DNA of 64,000 nucleotides, taken from Ditylenchus dipsaci (taxonomy: Eukaryota > Nematoda > Chromadorea > Rhabditida > Anguinidae). Positions within the stretch are counted from its first letter, which is position 1. Every line of letters starts with the position of its first letter. Made by a program: the position numbers and the translations under genes. Location of the stretch: positions 92,585-156,584 of the forward strand of contig SADC01000473.1 of NCBI GenBank assembly GCA_004194705.1, in the 5' to 3' direction. The notes beneath the pieces were generated by a model that made no database searches, was not told where the DNA came from, and saw only the letters and a list, made by a program, of their open reading frames with translations. Shown here one piece after another: positions 57,270-64,000 of the stretch.

Positions 57270-58275
57270 CACTAATCCTAACATATGCTGGTCAATAGGG
57301 ATGGAACCCGACCGACCCGACATTGTCGGTCGGGTTTTGGCGAACTTGTAAATGTCGGGTCGGGTTTTCGGGTTTATCGTCATAGTATTCGGGTTTCGGG
57401 TCGGGTTACGGTTTTTTGGAAATTCTCGGGTCGGGTTTCGGGTCGGGTGTCGTAAAAAACTTCGGGTTTGAGTCCGTGGTCAAACCGACCAAAATGGGAC
57501 CTAAATCGAGCGACTTTAATCGATTGAAATCGATTGCCTAAATGTCTTCATTTTTTTGCGGGCTAAAAGGGTAAGAATTGCAAATCAGAAGCTTGTTCAA
57601 CTATCTATTTTTGAATTTAGGACAAGGACAATCAAAACAAGAAAAAGGAATCATCGAAATAACATTGTTTATTCTTCGTCAGATCTAACATCCTCCTCAG
57701 CGTATTCTTCTTTGCAGTTTCTGTTGGTGGAGCCAATAGCACTTCACTCAGTTCGCTTCACAATTAACATCTCCTCAGCATGAGTGGCCGACAATCTTAA
57801 ACGTTGATATGGATTGGTGGCTTGTTAAGAACAGATAAATACATACCTATTGCGAAGTTTGTTTCCATAAATGAGCCCCGCCTTGGAAAATAACCGATTC
57901 ACTATGCACACTTGCCACCGGAATCCCAAACAAAACTTGTGCAATTGATGTGATCTTCAGAAACTCCTTCAGCTTGCTTTTTATACATTGGAAGATGTCC
58001 GCCGTTCTTGGAAGACGATCGTGCGCGAAACAAATTCGGTCAACGAATATTAACGAAATTGCCACGGGTTTTTCGGGTTGAGCTTTATATGTCGGTCGGG
58101 TTTCGGGTCGGTTTTGTCTGATTTCAAAGTCGGGTTCGGGTTTCGGGTTTTCGGAAATTGTCGGGTCGGGTTCGGTCGTGGGTTTCAAGCCCAAAATCGG
58201 GTCGGGTCGGTTTAAAAACCCGACTTCGGGTCGGGTCGGGTTCCATCCCTACTGGTCAACCCTTGCCTAAGTCTA
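57270..58275. repeat. Family C copy split by the 57296-58251 hAT
   Basis: CTAATCCTAACATATGCTGG is on the left and TCAACCCTTGCCTAAGTCTA on the right. Together they resume the family C half-repeat once the insertion and one copy of the target duplication are set aside. Confidence 0.7.
57296..58251 (-). mobile_element. hAT element with transposase remnant, CGGGTCGGG words
   Basis: Perfect ends TAGGGATGGAACCCGAC on both sides (inverted) and a perfect 8-bp duplication CTGGTCAA at 57288-57295 and 58252-58259. Both subterminal zones are arrays of TCGGGTCGGGTTT. The minus-strand frame 57847-58194 contains LFGIPVASVHSESVIFQGG, matching the hAT C-terminal dimerisation motif (IPATSVPSERVFS..G). The ends and high self-similarity suggest a fairly recent insertion, although the transposase is only a fragment. 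Confidence 0.93.
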
Positions 58276-58299
58276 TAAAGTCACAATAAAGACGGCAGC

Positions 58300-58745
58300 A
58301 ATAATTATTTGCCTCTTAGTTGGGGATAGGTAATCACAATCAGTCTTGGCCACGCCTGGATTTTTTCAACCGCCACATCCACCATCAATTGGTTGATTGA
58401 TTTCCGGTTGATCAACGGTTGATAGGATTTTTCTTTATCAACCGCCACATCAACTTTGGCCGGTTGTATTGATTTTTGTTTGATCAACGGTTGATCAAAT
58501 GGTTAACCAGTAGGATAATTTTGATAAAATTTTCGGTAATCAACTGCCACATCCACCATCAACCGGTTGATTTTTTCTGGTTGATCGACCGGTTGATCAG
58601 AATTTTTTGCTTATCAAATGCCACATCAACCATCCGCCGGTTTTTGGTTGATCAACCGGTTGAGATAGGTGATCAAGCAGCGCACAGCGGCGAATAGATC
58701 GGTTGAAAACGCCGGTTTATTGGCCAAGACCAATTACAAAAGCAA
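58300..58745. repeat. GGTTGATCAACCGG-word block, possible hAT relative
   Basis: CGGTTGATCAACGGTTGAT-type words and CCGCCACATCCACCATCAA recur four to five times. The ends CAGTCTTGGCCA (about 58341) and TTGGCCAAGACC (about 58718) are inverted, and the flanks AATCACAA and AATTACAA resemble an imperfect 8-bp duplication. Confidence 0.55.
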
Positions 58746-58952
58746 TTCTCTTGTATGTTTGTATAACTAGTATGTTTTTTCAATGTGTGAGAGATACCTT
58801 TAAAAATATTTGAGGGTATATATTTTATATATTAACATATTTGTGAAATGTTTGGTCTAGGCTGAGATATGAGGTCGGTAGAGTGGGGGATTTTATATAT
58901 TTATATATATATATAATTTATTTATTATATATATATATAATATAGTTATTTT

Positions 58953-59150
58953 GTCGAGACAAATTTGCCGTACATTTATTTCATTCATGCCAAGATAAAA
59001 GCTTTTAATAACAAAACATTCTCGAAAAACTTGGATATCTCTCATAGGCAGCCCATGGGATCCTATAGTACTTAGTTATCAAAGTTGGACTGTAAGGATC
59101 TTCTTAACTCAAAAGCTAATTTTTGACCACCTGTATTATGTATTATTTTG
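58953..59150 (+). repeat. Direct repeat, copy 1
   Basis: About 190 bp (TTGCCGTACATTTATTTCAT ... AAAGTTGGACTGTAAGGATC) repeated in the same orientation at 61433-61625 with about 90 percent agreement by eye. A further direct repeat of ATTAACATATTTGTGAAATG joins 58832 and 59780. Confidence 0.7.
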
Positions 59151-59387
59151 TACCTTGTATTATTTAAGAGCATATTTTATGTGGGTGATTTGAAAATCAA
59201 TAAATCAACCAATCAACGATGTGTTACTTTTTTCGTATTTTTTCGTATATTTTTGCGCAAGCATTTGCTCATTATTTTCGACAAGATTTTTTGTTATATT
59301 TCAAAAGGAAATTCTGATAAACGTCTACTATTTCAATATTTGACAATATTTTTTAATTTTTATTGTTTTTTATAGCTTGTTCGGCGC

Positions 59388-59560
59388 TACAGTCGACTCT
59401 CGTTTACCTGACACCCAGTTAACTGACACCCTTGGTTATCTGACACCCTGTTGGTGATTGGATATGCCAAGCTTACTAAATGCAGTCAAACTTAATAAAT
59501 CAACACCCAGTTGACTGGCACCTGTTTATCTGACACCCAAAGGCTGGTCCCGACAAAGAA
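59388..59560. mobile_element. Tigger-like end, copy word ACCTGACACCC
   Basis: TACAGTCGACTCTCGTTTAC is followed by CTGACACCC five times (one as CTGGCACCT). A right end was not found, so it is truncated or a solo end. Confidence 0.6.
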
Positions 59561-60010
59561 AAATTTCTCATTTAACGGACTCTCCCTGATTTTCTGCTTG
59601 AATTTTCAAAAACTTACAAAATCGAATTCAGATTAGTGCTAAAATTACCGTATATTCTCTATTAATCCGTCATAGGGGATTATTTTTCAACCCCTAAAAA
59701 ATTCGGAATTATTTAGGTCGATTTTGAGATTTTGGGCATTCGACTAAAATCTTAAAAGTGGAATAAGGAGAACTTGTGCTAATTAACATATTTGTGAAAT
59801 GTTTGTCTAGGCTGAGATATGAGGTCGGTAGGTGGGGGATTATTAGAAAGTGGGGTTTTATTAGAGAATGGGGGATTAATAGAGAATATACGGTATTCAA
59901 CAAAACATAATTCGAACAAATTTGTAAAAAACCATTTTATAAACGGACAATTATTAGCTTAAAAAAAGTTGCAAAATATAGTTACTTTTAGAGAAAAATG
60001 GTGTTAATTG

Positions 60011-61031
60011 CGGTGCGTGAACGTTTCAGCATTTTTTTCAAATGAAAAAAATGTGCTTGAAGCAAAAAGTGATTTTTTGAAAAAATTGCCTTGGTCCCCC
60101 CTGTGGTTTTGAAACCAACCAATAAGCAAGGTTTCAAAACAACAGGGGGGACCCAAGGCAATTTTTTCAAAAAAATCACTTTTGCCTTTCAGCACTTTTT
60201 TCATTTGAAAAAAAGTGCTGAAACGTCCCTTTTACCGAAAAAACACTCACTCCAAAATAAACCAAAATGGTCTCTCAGTCGGTTCTTCAATATCGCAGTC
60301 AACAGTTTATAGTATCGAAGTAGTAATTTTGCACTAGAAAATTCGCCTTCTATCATTTTAGACCAATCATTGATGGTAATTCTTCAGTATCATTTGAAAC
60401 AGCTTGCCGTTTTCCGTCAGTAACATTAATTAAATTTCTCAGATAAATTTCATGTGGAAATTGCTCTAGATGTGGCTTTAACGTCAATGCAATAACATAT
60501 TTTAGGTGAGATTCTTTCCCAACCAACTGCATTTGAGTGAACACAAACATTCAACTTCTTCATGCAATTTTAAACCCTCATCGTGAAGCTCAAAAAGTCT
60601 TGATCAGTGCTAAGTGGTCGTCATTAATAATGGAACGATTAACAGCAAAATTAAAATATCCTTTGTTGGTGTCTGTAGACTTTAAATGTTCCTGCTGACT
60701 GCTTAATTTTTTACTTTGGTCTCTAGCTCATTCATTAAAGTAGCTTGATTTACTGATAAGCAAGCACATAGTATAGCATATAATGAAAACTGCGTTGCAA
60801 TTAAGGTAAAGGGACGTTCAGCACTTTTTTTCAAATGAAAAAAATGTCTGAAAGGCAAAAAGTGATTTTTTTGAAAAAAATTGCCCTTGGTCCCCCCTGT
60901 TGTTTTAAACCTTGCTTATTGGTGGTTTCAAAACCACGGGGGACCAAGGCAATTTTTTTTCAAAAAATCACTTTTTGCCTTTCAGCCACTTTTTTTCATT
61001 TGAAAAAAAGTGCTGAAAACGTTCACGCACC
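60011..61031. mobile_element. Palindrome of palindromes with GACCAAGGC cores
   Basis: Each terminal arm (60011-60236 and 60806-61031) is itself a foldback centred on GCCTTGGTCCCCCCTGTGG and its complement. The outermost words GGTGCGTGAACG and CGTTCACGCACC pair, as do the innermost TGAAACGTCCCTTTTACC and GGTAAAGGGACGTTCAGC. The 570-bp spacer has a minus-strand frame (60353-60550) of unknown type. A further inverted pair joins 60577-60620 with 61261-61303. Confidence 0.75.
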
Positions 61032-61432
61032 TTTTTTCACTGCGAACTTATTCAAAAAAATTGAACTTCTCGGCACTAGTATCAGATAACACACAGCCTC
61101 TCCTGCGTGTTCCGCCCCATAGATTAACCACCCCAAAAATTTCTGTAGCTGTTGAGTTGATTCGAAATCGATCTTTGGACCGGAAACCGGGACTTTATTT
61201 TCATGAAAACCGGACCGAATTAAATATAATCGGAATTAAATATTAAATTTTTTTTGCTGTGAACGACCATTTAGCACTGATCAAGACTTTTTTGAAGTTC
61301 ACGATGGCTTTTTTTAACAATAAAACAGGCACCGGAAACGGAATCCGAAAAAAGGCGGAATTCCGGGCCAACTCAGTAGCCGCCCTTTTAAGGCTCAAGC
61401 CTAGATTCAGGGTAGGAAAATAGTATTTTGTC

Positions 61433-61625
61433 GGGACCAAATTGCCGTACATTTATTTCATTCATGCCAAGATGAAAATCTTTTAAATAACAAAACATTC
61501 TCGAAAACTTTGATATCTCATAGGCAGCCAAGCCCATGGATCCTATAATACTTATTATCAAAGTTGGACTGTAAGGATCTTCTTAACTCAAAAAGCTAAT
61601 TTTTGACCACTTTTGTATTATTATT
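61433..61625 (+). repeat. Direct repeat, copy 2
   Basis: Second copy of the 58953-59150 sequence, with scattered indels mostly in homopolymers. Confidence 0.7.
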
Positions 61626-61721
61626 TATTCATCAATTATTTAGGAACTTCAAACCATTTAACGAAAATTTGGACCCCATAACATACTAAGATGCAAACTA
61701 CAATTGGATTTTGTTGCAACT

Positions 61722-62560
61722 ATGTCAATATTTAGAGAAATCGATAATTTCAGAGGAGATCATATAAGGCGAAATTATTCCAACAACATTCACCGTTAAA
61801 ATGCTATGCAAGGCGATGAAATTGCTGAAGACGAACAAGAAATGTACAACTTTTGGTTAAAATGCAAGCACATGATCCGTGACAAAGAAAATTCAAATTT
61901 GGAATTGCATGTAGTTTATGAACAAAAGAGAAACCGCGTGGAATGAAATTTGAACAGGCACATAACAGAAACTATTCTCATTTTTTACTAAAAATATTTG
62001 ATTTTTTGTTTTAAGATTATCACAAAACTTTGATGCTAAAACTTAATAGGATCTAAACAAGCCATTGATCACGAATTAAAAAAATATTTGCTTAAAGTGG
62101 ACAGTCATTTGAAAATTTGCTAAGTCAAGTTATTTTACTGGAATTAAGTGGTCAGAAGAACTTTTGTGGATGTTTTTTTAAGCGAGTTTTCAAGATCATT
62201 TAAATAAATTCGTCGTTGAATAAATGCAGCAAGAATCCAGAAAATGATCGAAATGAATTTTGAAAATTAAATTGAACAATTTTCTGATTAACACGAAAAA
62301 ATCACAAATTTGATAAAATTATAATAGACAACAAACGACGCTTTGAATGAAATCACAAGTTCAAAAAAATAAATTAGAAAAGTTTTAGAAGAATACCTTC
62401 ACATGCTGAAAAATGTGCAATTGCTTAGATAAAAAACACTTTTATAGACTTTAAAGAAATTTCATGTTCTCATGTGTTTCACGAAAATTGTTTAGAAAAA
62501 TGGCTTGAGAATCATTCTAATTGCCCAATGTGTAATCAGAAGTTTACACCGAGGTTTTAA
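61722..62560 (+). pseudogene. Decayed RING-H2 finger gene
   Basis: RING-H2 proteins are mostly E3 ubiquitin ligases. The second half of the finger is intact at 62432-62560: [13 protein letters not shown] followed by CPMC, i.e. C-x-H-x2-H-x2-C ... C-x2-C, then TAA. The first half is damaged: KCAIA has Ala where the second zinc Cys is expected, followed by an in-frame TAG. Upstream, one frame from the ATG at 61722 reads MSIFREIDNFRGDHIRR, a TAA, DEIAEDEQEMYNFWLKCKH, RDKENSNLELHVVYEQKRNR and a TGA. The middle (62040-62420) is scattered over frames. The stops are substitutions rather than homopolymer slips, so decay is favoured. A short-exon gene with unseen introns cannot be excluded. Confidence 0.65.
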
Positions 62561-64000
62561 GATTGAAATAAATATAAAATAAACTTTAGATCATTTTTTG
62601 CTTTCAGCGTTTCATGTCTTTGCTTTGTTTTGCTAACCCCTAGCAAGTCATGCGTGGAATTTTTGTTTTTTCGACATTTTGCAAATACATTTTTGGTTTG
62701 TTTGCGAGTAATTTTCTGGTGTGTTACAGTGTTGTAAATCGATGAAGGTTTTGCGAAATCTCGCATTTTACTGTTGGCGCTAGTAGTGAACGATTGAAAG
62801 ATATTTGTCGCCAATGAAAACTCTAAGAATAAATTCTGTTTAAACACATTTTTTCTCATATCGAATAAATTGTCGACCACTAGGTTTTTAAATCATTATT
62901 TCACCGATCTTCGGTAAATCTTAACTATGATTAAAACCTTCATTCAGCATTTCAATTTATTATGGTTACGCGAATCTTTTGCGAAAATTCAGTCAATATT
63001 AGGTAATTGGAATTGTTGGCAAAATTGAACCGGGAAATTGAATTGGTACGATTGATCAACTTTACAAAATCTTTCACTTTTTGTCATGTGAGAGTTTTGA
63101 GATTGAGCCAATTTTTCGCTTTATTTTTTTGAGTGTTTTGAATATAAAATAAAAAGAAGTTATTTTGCTCTCGTATTTTTACAGAAAATCACTAAAGATT
63201 TTCCCATTAGGCGGTTTTTCGGTCCGCCCAGCTCGATTAACAGAAAGGTCCATTAGGGACCTTCAACAATGGTCTTTTAACGCATTTCTCTATTGACAAA
63301 TAATATTTTCAAGGACCATTCTTTTTTCAGTAACTTTGTTTCAGATCAGAAGCTATCCCAGTAGAGTTCAGAATTATATCAGATTTAATTTTTTTTATTA
63401 ATCCAGTAAACGTAATGATTCACAAGTAGTACTTAAATTCACGCCGAGAAGAAGTAATGTGTCTATTATGACTGTGCTTACAAAAAAGTCCTGCGCCCCT
63501 GATTCGGATCAAGACAAATTTTATAATATATATTTTTTAAATTTTACCGAATATTTTATTCGTAAGTGGATTCATGGTTTTATCTGTTGATGTAATAAAT
63601 AATAGGTTTGAGGCGAAAGATAAATTTAACCGATGGTTCGTAATTCTAAATTTTAAATCAAAATACCCCCTAAAGTTTGTCTTCTTTTAAAACAAAAATT
63701 CGAAGACTTTAACAAGAGAAGCCCTGACTGTACAACGGTTCACCAAGGCGCAACTTTTTACGCTGAACACGTCTGTGAATTGTTATTTTAAAAAAAGCCA
63801 TTCCTTGTGGTTTTTCTTAGCTTTTTAAAAATTTTTAGAGAAATACACTTGAAAGCACTTTTGCCATTGACCCAAGAAATTTTTCTTATTTTTTTATCTT
63901 GAGTTTGTCCCAATATATGGCCTACCGTTGCTCAAGCCTAAAGCACTTATTAGTCTAAAATAGCCTAAAAAAGCACCTACTTCTGAAGACTTGTAGTAAA
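62561..64000. other. Spacer with partial repeat copies
   Basis: 63228-63290 has AGGTCCATTAGGGACCTTCA and AATGGTCTTTTAACG, resembling family F ends. 63455-63690 resembles the right part of the 745-1563 foldback (ATGACTGTGCTTAC, GCGCCCCTGATTCGGAT, GTGGATTCATGG). The minus-strand frame 62557-62880 has no recognisable domain. Confidence 0.4.

Noticed and set aside
60004..61089. Several overlapping frames sharing GPPCCF and KKSAE peptides
   Set aside because: All are readings of the same palindromic arms and repeat each other on opposite strands.
62557..62880. 107-codon minus-strand frame
   Set aside because: It overlaps the end of the RING relic and has no recognisable domain or splice context. 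Chance openness is likely in AT-rich DNA.

Overview
This is 64 kb of AT-rich eukaryotic, invertebrate-animal DNA. Genes are split into short exons by GT-AG (and some GC-AG) introns with TTTTAG/TTTCAG acceptors, and introns and spacers are packed with DNA-transposon debris. An interstitial TTAGGC stretch (2244-2273), many GCCTAA/TTAGGC words and a secreted DB-module protein fit a nematode or relative. That placement is inference.

Three conserved genes can be followed exon by exon. (1) 8814-13019 (+) encodes a phospholipase B-like (PLBD / lamina-ancestor) lysosomal hydrolase. (2) 23508-28071 (-) encodes a GPAT3/4-type ER glycerol-3-phosphate acyltransferase with its NHxSPxD and FPEG motifs. (3) 33714-41668 (-) encodes a FAF1/UBXD8-like protein with a UAS domain, a charged linker and a UBX domain. 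There is also a small secreted DB-module gene (20995-22101, +), a broken RPS14 copy (19938-20142, +), a decayed RING-H2 gene (61722-62560, +), and several low-confidence models: membrane proteins at 1879-3372 and 47473-48070, an unknown three-exon gene at 49020-51216, and single ORFs. No operons, CRISPR arrays or rRNA genes are visible.

The rest is mobile DNA. Six hAT-type insertions can be delimited by 8-bp target duplications: 21476-21983, 30038-30527, 36434-37171, 45465-45725, 45872-46639 and 57296-58251. At least eight Tigger/pogo-like elements or remnants begin TACAGTCGAACCTCG. There are also mariner-like MITEs, long foldbacks, and TIR elements carrying tRNA-like sequence. The most striking pattern is that in each Tigger-like and each hAT-like copy one short word, private to that copy, sits in both ends and is reiterated inside. 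Related copies use different words.

The genes are functionally unrelated (lysosomal hydrolysis, glycerolipid synthesis, ubiquitin/p97 pathway, secretion). Most frame breaks in the conserved exons fall in or beside homopolymer runs, so residual long-read sequencing error is a likely cause, and frame-based pseudogene calls here need care.
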